Assembly: GCF_041438805.1 (NCBI RefSeq)
Contig: NZ_CP109190.1
Span: 9,486,001 to 9,550,000, forward strand
Direction: 5' to 3'
From: Streptomyces sp. NBC_01707
GTDB taxonomy: Bacteria > Actinomycetota > Actinomycetes > Streptomycetales > Streptomycetaceae
DNA length: 64,000 nt
In this document: piece by piece, positions 49,971-59,231 of the stretch
Position numbering within the stretch: the stretch's first letter is position 1
How the letters are laid out: each line of letters begins with the position of its first letter
Position numbers and translations under genes: made by a program
Notes under the pieces: generated by a model
Told to the model about the DNA's origin: nothing
Databases searched by the model: none
The model's input: only the letters and a program-made list of their open reading frames with translations

Positions 49971-51071
49971 ATGAGCACCATCGGTGTCGGCATCATCGGC
50001 GGCAGCCAGGGAGGCTGGGCCTCCATCAGCCACATACCCGCCCTGAAGGCACTGCCGGACTTCGAACTGCGCGCCGTCAGTACCTCGCGCCAGGAATCCG
50101 CGAACGCTGCCGGGAAGGAGTTCGGGGTCGAGGCCGCCTTCGACAACCACGCGGACCTCCTCGCCCATCCCGGGGTCGACGTCGTCGTGGTCGCGGTCAA
50201 GGTCCCCCACCACCGGGAGCTGATCTCGGCGGCGATCGACGCCGGCAAGACGGTCTACGCCGAATGGCCACTCGCCCTGAACCTGGCCGAGGCCACCGAG
50301 CTGACCCGGCGCGCCGAGGCTGCGGGGGTTCGCACCGCGATCGGCCTGCAGGGCCGTTACCACCCCGAACTCCGCTTCGCGCGCCGCCTGGTCGAGGACG
50401 GCCGGATCGGCCGAGTCCTGGGCACCAGCATGGTGGCCTCCGGCATGGTCTGGGGCGGGGAGACCACCCGGGCCCATGCGTACTGGTACGACCGGACGCA
50501 GGGCGCCACTCCGCTGACCGGCGCCGCCCTCCACGCCATCGACGCGCTCAACGTCACTCTCGGCCAGTTCGGTCACCTGTCGGCCAACCTCGTCCTGGGC
50601 CGCACGCAGGTCACCGTGACCGACGACGGCAACACCGTCGTCCCGGTGACCGCCCCGGACCAGATCTCCCTCACCGGCACCCTCGACAGCGGCGCCGCGG
50701 TGTCCGTCTTCTACCGCGGCGGCACCTCCCGCGGTGACAATTTCCGCTGGGAGATCAACGGCACCGATGGCGACATCGTCCTGACCGCTCCGTGGGGCAA
50801 CATCCAGGTCACCGACCTCACGCTCCAGGCCGGCTTCGGTACGGACACGGCGGTCTCCCCGCTCGAGGTGCCCGCCGAGTACTCCGTCGGCATCCCCGCG
50901 GGCCTCGTCGGCCCGGCCAGGAACGTTGCCGCGCTCTACACCGACCTGGGGCGGGACTTGCGCGAAGGAACCCGCACGGTCCCCGACTTCGCCTACGCCC
51001 ACACGCGCCACCAGCTCCTGGACGCCATCGACCGCTCATCCGCCGAAGGCGCCGCACAGACCCTGGCCTGA
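49971..51071 (+). CDS. Gfo/Idh/MocA-family oxidoreductase
   Basis: A 366-aa NAD(P)-dependent oxidoreductase. The N-terminal Rossmann motif is GVGIIGGSQGGWASISHIPALK, followed by HPGVDVVVVAVKVPHHRELISAAI. The usual EKP motif is YAEWPLALNLAEA here, replacing the lysine with tryptophan. The C-terminal domain has GTSMVASGMVWGG and GAALHAIDALNVTL. Substrates are typically sugars or cyclitols. The ATG at 49971 has AGGAG upstream and follows the SnoaL-like gene by 63 bp, so they are likely co-transcribed. Confidence 0.87.
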   Translation: MSTIGVGIIGGSQGGWASISHIPALKALPDFELRAVSTSRQESANAAGKEFGVEAAFDNHADLLAHPGVDVVVVAVKVPHHRELISAAIDAGKTVYAEWPLALNLAEATELTRRAEAAGVRTAIGLQGRYHPELRFARRLVEDGRIGRVLGTSMVASGMVWGGETTRAHAYWYDRTQGATPLTGAALHAIDALNVTLGQFGHLSANLVLGRTQVTVTDDGNTVVPVTAPDQISLTGTLDSGAAVSVFYRGGTSRGDNFRWEINGTDGDIVLTAPWGNIQVTDLTLQAGFGTDTAVSPLEVPAEYSVGIPAGLVGPARNVAALYTDLGRDLREGTRTVPDFAYAHTRHQLLDAIDRSSAEGAAQTLA

Positions 51072-51169
51072 CCTGCCCGACCCGACCCGACGCCGGTGAG
51101 GACAGCCGTGTGCACCCGGCCACCCCCATGCCCCGAATCTGTAACGAACGGTCAAAATTGCGAGGGATC

Positions 51170-52129
51170 ATGAAGACAGTAGGCGTAACCCGATTCGGGG
51201 GGCCTGAAGCCCTGCGGGTCTTCGAGGTGCCCGAGCCCCACGCCGGTCCCGGTCAGGTGCGCGTCCGGGTGCACGCCGCATCGGTGAATCCCGGCGACAG
51301 GTATCTGCGCAACGGTTCACTCGGCCTCATCTCCCCTGCACCCCCGTACGTCCCGGGCATGGAAGCCGCCGGAGTGTTGGATGAGATCGGGGCGGGCGCG
51401 GTCACCGATCTGCGCATCGGGGACCGGGTGATGGCGATGACCATGCCGACCGAGCCCGGCGGCGGCGCCTATGCGCAGTACCTGACCCTGCCCGCGCAAC
51501 GGGTGACCCGCGCACCCGAGGGAACCAGCCATGCCGAGGCTGCGACGCTGCCTATGAACGGACTGACCGCCCGGCGGGCCCTTGACCTGCTCGGCCTGTC
51601 CGCCGGGCAGAGCGTCGCGGTCACCGGTGGTGCGGGAGTGGTCGGCGGACTCGTGATCCAGATGGCCAGGGCCGAGGGGATCACAGTGGTGGCGGACGCG
51701 TCGCCGGCGGACGAGGAACTCGTGCGTTCGCTGGGGGCCGACCTCGTAGTACTGCGTGGACCCGGTGTGGCCCGGCGCATTCTCGACGCCGTACCGGAGG
51801 GCGTCGACGGACTGGTGGACACGGCCGTCATCGGCTCCTCGGCGGTAGCCGGGGCCGTCCACGACGGCGGCGTCATCGTCACGCTCCTCGGCGAGGGCCC
51901 CCGCGCTCTTCGCCCCACGGAGCTGCGACGCCGATCCCTGCGCACCTACATGGTGTTCGTTCCGGACTACCTCGACGACCGCGCCCGGCTGGACCGCCTG
52001 CGCGCGCAGGCCGAAGCAGGCGAACTCACCTTGCGTATCGCCCGCGTCCTGCCGGCGGAACAGGCCGCCGAAGCCCACCGTCTCCTCGAGGCAGGCGGTG
52101 TCCGCGGCCGACTCGTCCTGGAGTTCTGA
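51170..52129 (+). CDS. NADP-dependent quinone oxidoreductase-like MDR protein
   Basis: A 319-aa zinc-less medium-chain reductase. The segments are VTRFGGPEALRVFEVPEPHAGPGQ, ASVNPGDRYLRNG, YVPGMEAAGVLDEIG and the nucleotide motif VTGGAGVVGGLVIQMARAEG. It should reduce a quinone or enone with NADPH. The ATG at 51170 follows GAGGG closely. It is the third gene of the TetR-C-associated series and lies 57 bp before the MFS transporter gene. Confidence 0.87.
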   Translation: MKTVGVTRFGGPEALRVFEVPEPHAGPGQVRVRVHAASVNPGDRYLRNGSLGLISPAPPYVPGMEAAGVLDEIGAGAVTDLRIGDRVMAMTMPTEPGGGAYAQYLTLPAQRVTRAPEGTSHAEAATLPMNGLTARRALDLLGLSAGQSVAVTGGAGVVGGLVIQMARAEGITVVADASPADEELVRSLGADLVVLRGPGVARRILDAVPEGVDGLVDTAVIGSSAVAGAVHDGGVIVTLLGEGPRALRPTELRRRSLRTYMVFVPDYLDDRARLDRLRAQAEAGELTLRIARVLPAEQAAEAHRLLEAGGVRGRLVLEF

Positions 52130-52186
52130 CCCTCCCAGCACCAGTACCAGCACCACATCAACCAACTGCTGAGGACCTCTTCCTTC

Positions 52187-53656
52187 ATGTCTGCGACATC
52201 CGCACATCCGCATCCGCGCCGCTGGGCTGCACTGCTGTTCATATCCATCGCCCAGCTGATGGTCTTCCTGGACAGCGCGGTCATGAACATCGCGCTGCCC
52301 TCCGCCCAGGACGCCCTGCACTTCTCCGACGGCGGCCGCCAGTGGGTCATCACCGCCTACGGCCTGGCCTTCGGCGGACTGCTCATCCTCGGCGGGCGCC
52401 TGAGCGACCTCCTGGGCCGCAAGCGGACCTTCACCATCGGCCTGGTCGGCTTCGCCCTGGCCTCCGCACTGGGCGGAGCCGCCACGAACCTGGGCATTCT
52501 CCTGACCGCGCGCGCCGGGCAGGGCGTCTTCGGTGCCCTGCTGGCGCCCTCCGCCCTGGCCCTGATCTCGCTGACCTTCACCAACCCCAAGGAACGCGCC
52601 AAGGCCTTCGGTATCTTCGGCGCCATCGCCACCGCCGGCGGCGCCCTCGGCCTGCTGCTCGGCGGGGTGCTCACCCAGTACCTGAACTGGCGCTGGTCGA
52701 TGCTGGTCAACATCCCGATTGCCGTCATCGGCATCATCGGCGCGATCACCGTCATCCAGGACATCCCCACCGACGGCAAGCGCACCCGCCTGGACATACC
52801 CGGCGCGATCCTCGCGACTTTGGGCCTGGTCGCCCTGGTCTTCGGCTTCGCCGAGGCAGAGAGCCGCGGCTGGGACTCCGGTCTCACCATCACGATGCTC
52901 ATCGCAAGCGTGATCCTCCTGCTGGCCTTCGCCATCCTGGAGGGCAAGCTCACGTCGCCGCTGCTGCCACTGCACATCCTGACGGAACGCAACCGGGCCG
53001 GCGCCTACCTCTCAGTGGCCCTCGCCGTGATCAGCATGTTCGGCATGTTCCTGTTCCTCAGCTACTACCTGCAGCTCGTCAAGGGCTACTCCCCGATCGA
53101 AACCGGTGTGGCGTTCCTGCCGCTGGCTGCCGCCCAGGCCTTCGGCTCCATGGTCATCGGCACGCGACTCACCGGCAGGATGCGCCCCGGCCTGCTGATG
53201 AGCGGCGGCTACCTCGTCACCGCCATCGGTGTGCTCCTGCTGGTCCTACTGCGGGAAGACAGCTCCTACAGCCTGCTTGCCGTCGCCGAGATCATCACCG
53301 GCCTCGGCATCGGCACCGCCTTCATGCCCTCCATGAGCCTGGGAACCCACGGAGTCGGACCCGAGCACGCCGGTGTCGCCTCCGCGATGGTCGGCGCCTC
53401 CCAGCAGGTCGGCGGTTCGGTCGGCACCGCGCTGCTGAACACCATCGCGGCCAGCTCCACCGCCACCTACCTGCTCTCCCACGTACACGGCAAGGCCAAC
53501 ACCAACGCCGCGCTGGTGCACGGATTCTCCACGGCCTATTGGTGGGCGGTCGGCTTCCTCGTCCTGTCCGCGCTGATCTCCCTCCTCGCGGTCAACGCAC
53601 CCCATCCCAGCCACCACACCCCTGAATCATCCAAGGTCCCCGAGATGGCGATCTGA
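52187..53656 (+). CDS. MFS drug/H+ antiporter, DHA2 (EmrB/QacA) family, 14 helices
   Basis: A 489-aa inner-membrane exporter. It opens with LLFISIAQLMVFLDSAVMNIALPSAQ, contains the family motif A region GGRLSDLLGRKRTF and motif C-like AIATAGGALGLLLGGVL, and shows about 14 hydrophobic segments, with EHAGVASAMVGASQQVGGSVGTA near the C-terminus. DHA2 members export drugs or dyes by proton antiport. The ATG at 52187 has GAGGA upstream at longish spacing. It ends the TetR-C-associated series, suggesting a detoxification unit combining reduction and efflux. Confidence 0.9.
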   Translation: MSATSAHPHPRRWAALLFISIAQLMVFLDSAVMNIALPSAQDALHFSDGGRQWVITAYGLAFGGLLILGGRLSDLLGRKRTFTIGLVGFALASALGGAATNLGILLTARAGQGVFGALLAPSALALISLTFTNPKERAKAFGIFGAIATAGGALGLLLGGVLTQYLNWRWSMLVNIPIAVIGIIGAITVIQDIPTDGKRTRLDIPGAILATLGLVALVFGFAEAESRGWDSGLTITMLIASVILLLAFAILEGKLTSPLLPLHILTERNRAGAYLSVALAVISMFGMFLFLSYYLQLVKGYSPIETGVAFLPLAAAQAFGSMVIGTRLTGRMRPGLLMSGGYLVTAIGVLLLVLLREDSSYSLLAVAEIITGLGIGTAFMPSMSLGTHGVGPEHAGVASAMVGASQQVGGSVGTALLNTIAASSTATYLLSHVHGKANTNAALVHGFSTAYWWAVGFLVLSALISLLAVNAPHPSHHTPESSKVPEMAI

Positions 53657-54076
53657 CCACTGAACCCCTCTGCAAGCCAGACCTTTGAGCCTCCCCAAGA
53701 TCGAGTACTGGCGGACCAGGTGCTGGCGCAAAGACCGAGGCCAGCAATCCTGCTGCCCACACCGACGATGCTTACGTCACCTCGAGGGCGCTGAGAAGGC
53801 CTTGCCGGTGCCTACCTGGCTTCGTCCACGAGCACGGGTTCTGGCATACATTCCGTAGCGATCTCGAGTCCGGCTTCGGCGGAGCGTGATTATGCGTGAT
53901 CCGCGCAGGTCACGTGACGCGCGAGTCCTGTTGGCGCCGAGCTAGCGAGATCTTTCACGGAATCAGAAGTTGAGCCAGAGGCATTTCTCGTGAACATCCG
54001 CGGGACTGCGGGACCGCTGATCACCAACCGCTGTTGAAACTCGAGGGTCTGGTGCTCGATCGGGTGACAGTTTCGG
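53657..54076. other. Region with no recognised gene
   Basis: 420 bp after the transporter gene without a recognisable open frame or clear hairpin. It ends at the stop of an IS3 remnant on the minus strand. Confidence 0.4.
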
Positions 54077-54235
54077 TCACGCGGCCTGGAGGGCCGGTGT
54101 GGTCATGACGGTCTCGAATTCGATGGGGTCAGCCGACCGAGCGAGGCCTGTCTGCGGCGGCGGTGGTAGGTCCTCTCGATCCAGGTCACGATCGCGATCC
54201 GCAGTTCCTCGCGACCCGCACGACGTCCTGGCGGA
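54077..54235 (-). mobile_element. IS3-type OrfB C-terminal remnant with frameshift
   Basis: The minus strand reads EELRIAIVTWIERTYHRRRR then QASLGRLTP, and after a one-base shift PIEFETVMTTPALQAA with a stop at 54077. This is the end of an IS3-group integrase (W-E--Y-RRR-QASLGRLTPVEFE). No catalytic residues remain. Confidence 0.75.
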
Positions 54236-54334
54236 ACTCTTCCGGGTATGGCTTGGGCACAGCGACATCCTTCCCACCCGCCCCACAGGGCAAGCCAGTT
54301 CAGATGTCACCCGATCGTGCGTCAGACCCCAGGA

Positions 54335-54835
54335 CACCAACCCCGTGGTTGAGGAAATCCTCCTCAACCAGCGTAGCCACGCCCAGTTGGTGATGGTCGG
54401 CGACTCCGCACAAGCCATCTACCAATGGCGTGGCGCACGCGACGTGATGACCACCTTCCAGGCCGCACAACTGGCACTGTCAAGATCCTTCCGCTTCGGC
54501 CCCCATCTGGCGGCCGAAGCCAACCGGTGGCTCACCATCGCTGACGCACCCCTGCGCCTCCAGGGGACCGAGGCAATCTGCACCGAGGTCGGTCCCTTGG
54601 ATCGGCCGGATGCCATCTTGTGCCGCACCAACGTGGGCGCCATGAACGAAGTCATGCAACAGCTGGCAGCAGGGCAACGTGTAGCTCTGGTCGGGGGAGG
54701 GGACACGCTGCGTGCACTGGCCCGCTCGGCCAACGACCTCAAAGAAGGCCGCCGTACCTCCCACCCCGAGCTCGTTCTGTTTGCCACGTGGGGGGACTTG
54801 CAGGACTACGCCGGACACGACCCGGCCGGCCGTGA
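54335..54835 (+). pseudogene. UvrD/Rep-type DNA helicase internal fragment
   Basis: The frame reads QDTNPVVEEILLNQRSHAQL, VMVGDSAQAIYQWRGARDVM, LSRSFRFGPHLAAEANRWL and VALVGGGDTLRALARSANDL. This is the region after the DEAQD box of superfamily 1 helicases (motif III GDSAQAIYQWRGA and motif IV SFRFG). The DEA of motif II is lost at the left breakpoint and the second half is cut at 54835 by transposase sequence. The gene cannot encode an active helicase. Confidence 0.8.
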
Positions 54836-54966
54836 CCACCATCGCCTGGCTCCACGGCTTCCGCCGCCTCCGCATCCGATGGGAACGACGCGACGACATC
54901 CACGAAGCCTTCCTCGGCCTCGCCACCTGCATCATCACCCACCGACACGTCCAACGCCTTTGTTAG
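54836..54966 (+). mobile_element. IS5-family transposase C-terminal fragment
   Basis: The frame encodes TIAWLHGFRRLRIRWERRDD, IHEAFLGLATCIITHRHVQR, then LC and stop at 54964-54966. It is the last ~43 residues of an IS5-group transposase, joined to the helicase fragment at 54835. The same C-terminus, more decayed and inverted, is at 17060-17240. Confidence 0.8.
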
Positions 54967-55331
54967 GACCTCTTAGCGGGCGACTTTGAGACATGCGGGG
55001 GAGACCTGTGCGTGTCCGTCGGCGGTCCGGACGTCTCAGCGACCGGACCGTACGGCATCTATCAGCCAGTCACACCACCAACGACTGCTTGCATCTGACG
55101 GCAGGACAGATCCGCACGCGACGGCTCCGTACCGCACGCCAGTACATCGTAAATCTTTCATTTGCCTGTTATTCATTTCGTGCCACATGGTCGTTCATTT
55201 CATTCGGCGGATTTTCGGTTTCCTAAATCGGTGCTTCTCCTCTGTTGGGGGTCCAAAACTCTAGAGTGTGATCTGGATCACTGTTGACTTGTGCGATTGC
55301 CCGGTTACGGTCAGCGTCATATTCGTGATGT
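54967..55331 (+). promoter_or_regulatory. Upstream region of the LamG gene with a promoter candidate
   Basis: About 365 bp without a recognised gene, with relatively A+T-rich DNA from 55140. TTGACT at 55284-55289 and TACGGT at 55306-55311, 16 nt apart, form a plausible housekeeping-type promoter just before the LamG gene. Confidence 0.4.
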
Positions 55332-55355
55332 ATGTGTGACGCATGGGGTGGGGCT

Positions 55356-58300
55356 GTGAATTCACACAAGGGGGGCCGGGTTTCGCGTAGGCGAAACCCG
55401 GTGGCACGTCATGCTTTTGTAAAATTTTTGGCGTGGGTGTTGTTCGTCGGCGGTGCGTGCGTGGTGAATTCGCCGGTGGTTCACGCTGCTACGGCATCGG
55501 CGCAGACGCCGTCCGAGGAGGCTGCGGCGTCGGGTGAGCCGGTCGAGGTCACATCCGAGCGGACGGAGTATTCGCAGACGTTCGCGAATCCGGACGGGAC
55601 GTACAGCCTGAAGCAGGCGACGTCGCCGCAGCGGGCGAAGGACGCCTCGGGCCAGTGGCATGACATCGACACGGCGCTCGTGCGCCGGGCCGACGGCACG
55701 ATCGGTCCGCGGTCTGCGGCTGTGGCCGAGTCGTTCTCGGCCGGCGGCAGCCAGACGATGGTCCGTCTGGAACGCGATGTGCAGGCGCTGTCGGTGAGCT
55801 GGCCGGGTTCTCTCCCGGAGCCTTCGCTGGACGGCGCGACTGCGACCTACGCGGAGGTCTTGCCCGGGGTGGATCTGCAGCTGACTGCGATGCCGGACGG
55901 GTACCGGGAGGTGCTGCAGGTCAAGTCCGCGCAGGCTGCGCAGAACGAGGCCCTGGAGCAGTTGCGGTTCACCATCGCGGGCAAGGGCCTGGCCCTGGTT
56001 ACGGGAGCCGGTGGCGGGCTGCGGGCGATCGATGCGGACAGCAACGCGGTGTTCACGGGTCCGGCAGGACAGATGTGGGACTCCGCCGGAGACGACACCG
56101 GCGTCCAGCCTCAGACGCTCCGGGCGGCAGGCCCCGAGACGGCGCCTTCCTCGGGGGCGTCCGGCAGCACCGTTGACGGCGGCGGTGTGCCCGCGCAGCC
56201 GGGCGACGGCGACGTAACCGCCACCCTGCCTGTGCAGGTCGACGCCGACAGCATCGCTGTCGCCCCCGACCTGAACCTGCTGCGCGGCGACGACACCGTC
56301 TACCCGGTCTTCATCGACCCGTCGGTGGGGCTCTCGCGCGCGGAGCGCACCGTGCTGTCCTCCGACGGCGACAAGTTCTACCAGTTCTCCGGCGAATACG
56401 GTGTGGGGCGCTGTTCGAGCGCGGACGGCTACTACTGCGGTGAAAATTACGTAAACCGCATGTATTTCGAGTTCAGCCCCAGTGCTCTGGCCGGTAAGCA
56501 TGTTTTGCATGCCACTTTCCGGGCGCACGAGACGTGGTCGTTCAACTGCGACCCCTATACGGTCAATCTGGAGCGCACCGGGAATATCTCCGAGGGTACG
56601 CGGTGGCCCGGGCCGGCCATCGGAAATCTCATGGACTCCCGGAAGGTCTCGGCGGGCCGGGGCGACAACTGCAGCCCCTCCCAGCCCGATTCCTGGGTCG
56701 AGTTCAACGGCAGCCTGACGAAGAACGTGCAGGATTTCGCAGACGGCAAGTTCTCCCGGCTCACGCTGATGCTGCGCGCCGGCGACGAGAGCGAACCGCG
56801 CGCCTGGAAGCGCTTTGACGACAACGCCGAGATCACCGTGGACTACGTGCCGGATCCCGGTGTCCCGATCAATGTCGGCGTCATCCCGGGTGTGGCCGGG
56901 GCGAACGCGCACGGCTACTGCCAGCCGGCGAGCGACCCGCTGGCCGTCACGGTGGACCAGCCCACGGTCCGCGCCCGGGTCGAGACGGAGGTCGCACCGG
57001 GAACCAACGACAGCAAGGGCCAGCTGAAGGCCAACTACCGCATCGCGCGCAAACTCGATACCGGCGCGTGGGAGGAAATCTGGGCGGAGGACAGCCTCGA
57101 CAGCGGCTACGTCCTGGACGGCACGCTGCTGGACAAGCAGACGTCCAAGCGCACGGACGGCACCCAGTACCGTTACCGTGCCCGCACACAGTCCCACTGG
57201 TCCTACAACGGTGACAGCGGCGATCTGTACTCCTCGTTCTCACCCTGGTGCTACTTCACCATCGACTCCACCGCCCCCAAGGCCCCGCAGATTCAGCCCA
57301 AGGACCCCGCCAACGGTTCGCCCTACGTGGAGTGCACCACGGACGCGTGCCCGGCCAAGGGCGGCCGGGGCGTTGCCGGCAGCTTCGTGTTCAAGCCCAA
57401 CAGTGCCGATCCGGACATCAGCAAATACCAGTGGACGCTGACCGGCCCGAGCGGGAAGGTCGGGGACCCCCACACCATCACGGCGAAGTCCGATCACACG
57501 GCCGAGGCGAGCGACGTCATACCGAGCATGGGCGGCACCCACCATCTGACGGTGTGGGCCATGGACGTCCGGGCGCGCACCGGTACACCCGAGACCTTCG
57601 ACTTCCAGGTCACTCTTCCCCCCGGGCCGGTCGGACGCTGGCACTTCAACGACGCCGCCCCCGGTTCCGGTGTGACCACGGCCAAGGACAGCGCCGCGGA
57701 CGACCTTCAGCACGACCCGTCCGCCGCCACCCATGACCTGACGATGCACGACGGTGCCGGCTTCTCCTCCATGGCCAGGCGCGGTGATGAGGACACCTCG
57801 CTGTGGCTGGACAGCAGCAACCCCGACCTGCAGAAGGCGTACGCCGACTCGTCCGCCCCGGTGGTGAACACCGCGCACTCGTTCACCGTCTCGGCCTGGG
57901 TGTACCTCACCGACGCCTCGTCCAGCCACATGATCCTGACCGCACCCGGTACGCAGGCTCAGGCATTCGCGCTGTACTACTCCTCGTCCACGAAGTCGTA
58001 CGTGTTCCACTACTCGGCCACGGACTCCGCGACGCCGGTCTTCGTCAAGTCCCAGGCGGCGGCGACCGATCCACCGCTGCGGGTATGGACGCATCTGGCA
58101 GGGGTCTACACCGCGGCCACCGACACGAACGGCAACCGCACGCCGCACGACGACACCATCCAGCTCTACGTCAACGGCCGCGCCCAGGGCGACCCGGTCA
58201 ACCTGTACGCCGCCGCACCCGGCTACGTTCCGTGGGAAGCAGGAAAAGGCCTGCAGGTGGGCCAGTCGATCGTGCGGGGGGCAACCGGGCAGTACTTCCG

Positions 58301-59069
58301 CGGCCGGATCGACGAAGTCGCCGCCTGGCAGAGCGCCCTGTCCGCTGACGAGGTCGCCAAGGAAGCTCAGGCAAGCGAGAAGAACGCACCGACCGTCGAG
58401 CTGATGGCCGACTGGAACGCGGAGAACTCGTCGGGCACCACGGTCAGCGAGTTTTCGCCCTACCCGATCGGCGCCATGGCCCTGTCGTCAGGGGCGAGCC
58501 TGGACGACGAGTCCAGCACGCTACTTCTGAACGGCAGCGGCGGCTACGCGTCAATGACCGGTCCGGTGGTCGACGAGACAGGCTCGTTCACTGTCTCCGC
58601 CCAGGCCCAGCTCGACCCCGACGTCCTTAACACCAAACCCGACGGCTATCAGGCCCAGATCGCCGGCCAGGCCGGCAGCGGGGGAGCCTCGTGGGCCCTG
58701 GCCGTGCAGAAGCTGGGCACGGACTCCTACGTGTGGAAGTTCCTTCGCACCACGTCCTCCGGGACCACCGTGGCCACGGCTGATGTGACCGACCTGTCCG
58801 AACTGGCCGACACCGGCTCCCCGGTGACGCTGACCGGTGTCTACGACGCACAGGACCAAGGCGGCCGCATGCACCTGTACGTCGGTGCCGAGCAGGTGGA
58901 GGACGGCACCAACAACGCCGTCACCACCCCCCAGCAGGGCACCGGAAGCCTGTCCATGGGCGGCACCTCTGACAGCAGCTACTTCGCCGGACGGCTGAGC
59001 CGACTGCGGATCTGGGCCGGCGCCATGACGCGCGACGACATCCGCTCCCGCGTCATCTCCACTGACTGA
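55356..59069 (+). CDS. Secreted LamG-domain (concanavalin A-like) protein
   Basis: A ~1237-aa exported protein. Its basic n-region (RRRNPVARHAF) and hydrophobic core (FLAWVLFVGGACVVNSPVVHA) form a signal peptide. A long beta-rich region follows (YSQTFANPDGTYSLKQATSP, YPVFIDPSVG, several Cys). Near the C-terminus are two LamG-like jelly-roll domains (about residues 750-930, FTVSAWVYLTDASSSHMILT ... GRIDEVAAWQSAL, and 970-1235, SFTVSAQAQLDPD ... GRLSRLRIWAGAM). I chose the GTG at 55356; an ATG at 55332 is also in frame and neither has a convincing SD. It precedes a giant RHS-repeat gene, a common streptomycete pairing. Carbohydrate or surface binding is inferred. Confidence 0.87.
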   Translation: MNSHKGGRVSRRRNPVARHAFVKFLAWVLFVGGACVVNSPVVHAATASAQTPSEEAAASGEPVEVTSERTEYSQTFANPDGTYSLKQATSPQRAKDASGQWHDIDTALVRRADGTIGPRSAAVAESFSAGGSQTMVRLERDVQALSVSWPGSLPEPSLDGATATYAEVLPGVDLQLTAMPDGYREVLQVKSAQAAQNEALEQLRFTIAGKGLALVTGAGGGLRAIDADSNAVFTGPAGQMWDSAGDDTGVQPQTLRAAGPETAPSSGASGSTVDGGGVPAQPGDGDVTATLPVQVDADSIAVAPDLNLLRGDDTVYPVFIDPSVGLSRAERTVLSSDGDKFYQFSGEYGVGRCSSADGYYCGENYVNRMYFEFSPSALAGKHVLHATFRAHETWSFNCDPYTVNLERTGNISEGTRWPGPAIGNLMDSRKVSAGRGDNCSPSQPDSWVEFNGSLTKNVQDFADGKFSRLTLMLRAGDESEPRAWKRFDDNAEITVDYVPDPGVPINVGVIPGVAGANAHGYCQPASDPLAVTVDQPTVRARVETEVAPGTNDSKGQLKANYRIARKLDTGAWEEIWAEDSLDSGYVLDGTLLDKQTSKRTDGTQYRYRARTQSHWSYNGDSGDLYSSFSPWCYFTIDSTAPKAPQIQPKDPANGSPYVECTTDACPAKGGRGVAGSFVFKPNSADPDISKYQWTLTGPSGKVGDPHTITAKSDHTAEASDVIPSMGGTHHLTVWAMDVRARTGTPETFDFQVTLPPGPVGRWHFNDAAPGSGVTTAKDSAADDLQHDPSAATHDLTMHDGAGFSSMARRGDEDTSLWLDSSNPDLQKAYADSSAPVVNTAHSFTVSAWVYLTDASSSHMILTAPGTQAQAFALYYSSSTKSYVFHYSATDSATPVFVKSQAAATDPPLRVWTHLAGVYTAATDTNGNRTPHDDTIQLYVNGRAQGDPVNLYAAAPGYVPWEAGKGLQVGQSIVRGATGQYFRGRIDEVAAWQSALSADEVAKEAQASEKNAPTVELMADWNAENSSGTTVSEFSPYPIGAMALSSGASLDDESSTLLLNGSGGYASMTGPVVDETGSFTVSAQAQLDPDVLNTKPDGYQAQIAGQAGSGGASWALAVQKLGTDSYVWKFLRTTSSGTTVATADVTDLSELADTGSPVTLTGVYDAQDQGGRMHLYVGAEQVEDGTNNAVTTPQQGTGSLSMGGTSDSSYFAGRLSRLRIWAGAMTRDDIRSRVISTD
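55376..55401 (+). promoter_or_regulatory. Strong hairpin in the first codons of the LamG gene
   Basis: CCGGGTTTCGC (55376-55386) pairs perfectly with GCGAAACCCGG (55391-55401) around a 4-nt GTAG loop. It lies within the signal-peptide codons just after the start and next to another palindrome, GTGAATTCAC, at the start codon (55356-55365). It could slow or regulate initiation or early elongation. Confidence 0.55.
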
Positions 59070-59075
59070 TCCGAT

Positions 59076-59116
59076 CCCGGCGGGCGGAGACGCCTCATTG
59101 TCCTCCGTCCGCCGGG
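59076..59116 (+). terminator. Hairpin terminator between LamG and RHS genes
   Basis: CCCGGCGGGCGGAG (59076-59089) pairs with CTCCGTCCGCCGGG (59103-59116), 14 bp including one G-U pair, 6 nt after the LamG stop. It suggests that the RHS gene has its own promoter or receives only part of the LamG transcript. Confidence 0.7.
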
Positions 59117-59231
59117 CCGACGCGCACGAACAGCGGTTCAGGCTGCTGCGTCCCCTTGATCCTGCCCCCGCCGTGCACGAGTACGGTCTGCCACCTGATG
59201 CCCCTGCGGGGGCCGTTCATGGAGCTTCGAC

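Noticed and set aside
49203..51011. 602-codon minus-strand open frame across the SnoaL-like and Gfo/Idh genes
   Set aside because: It spans two real genes and their intergenic gap on the opposite strand and shows only low-complexity Gly/Val/Arg sequence.
51317..52975. 552-codon minus-strand open frame opposite the MDR and MFS genes
   Set aside because: Gln/Gly/Glu-rich shadow of two well-conserved plus-strand genes.
54099..54989. A single 296-aa helicase-like protein
   Set aside because: Only the middle matches a UvrD helicase; the N-terminal part is antisense IS3 sequence and the C-terminal part is out of frame with the real transposase tail, so it is a chimera of fragments.
55362..57197. 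611-codon minus-strand open frame opposite the LamG gene
   Set aside because: Antisense shadow; no recognisable motif, while the plus strand encodes conserved secreted domains.
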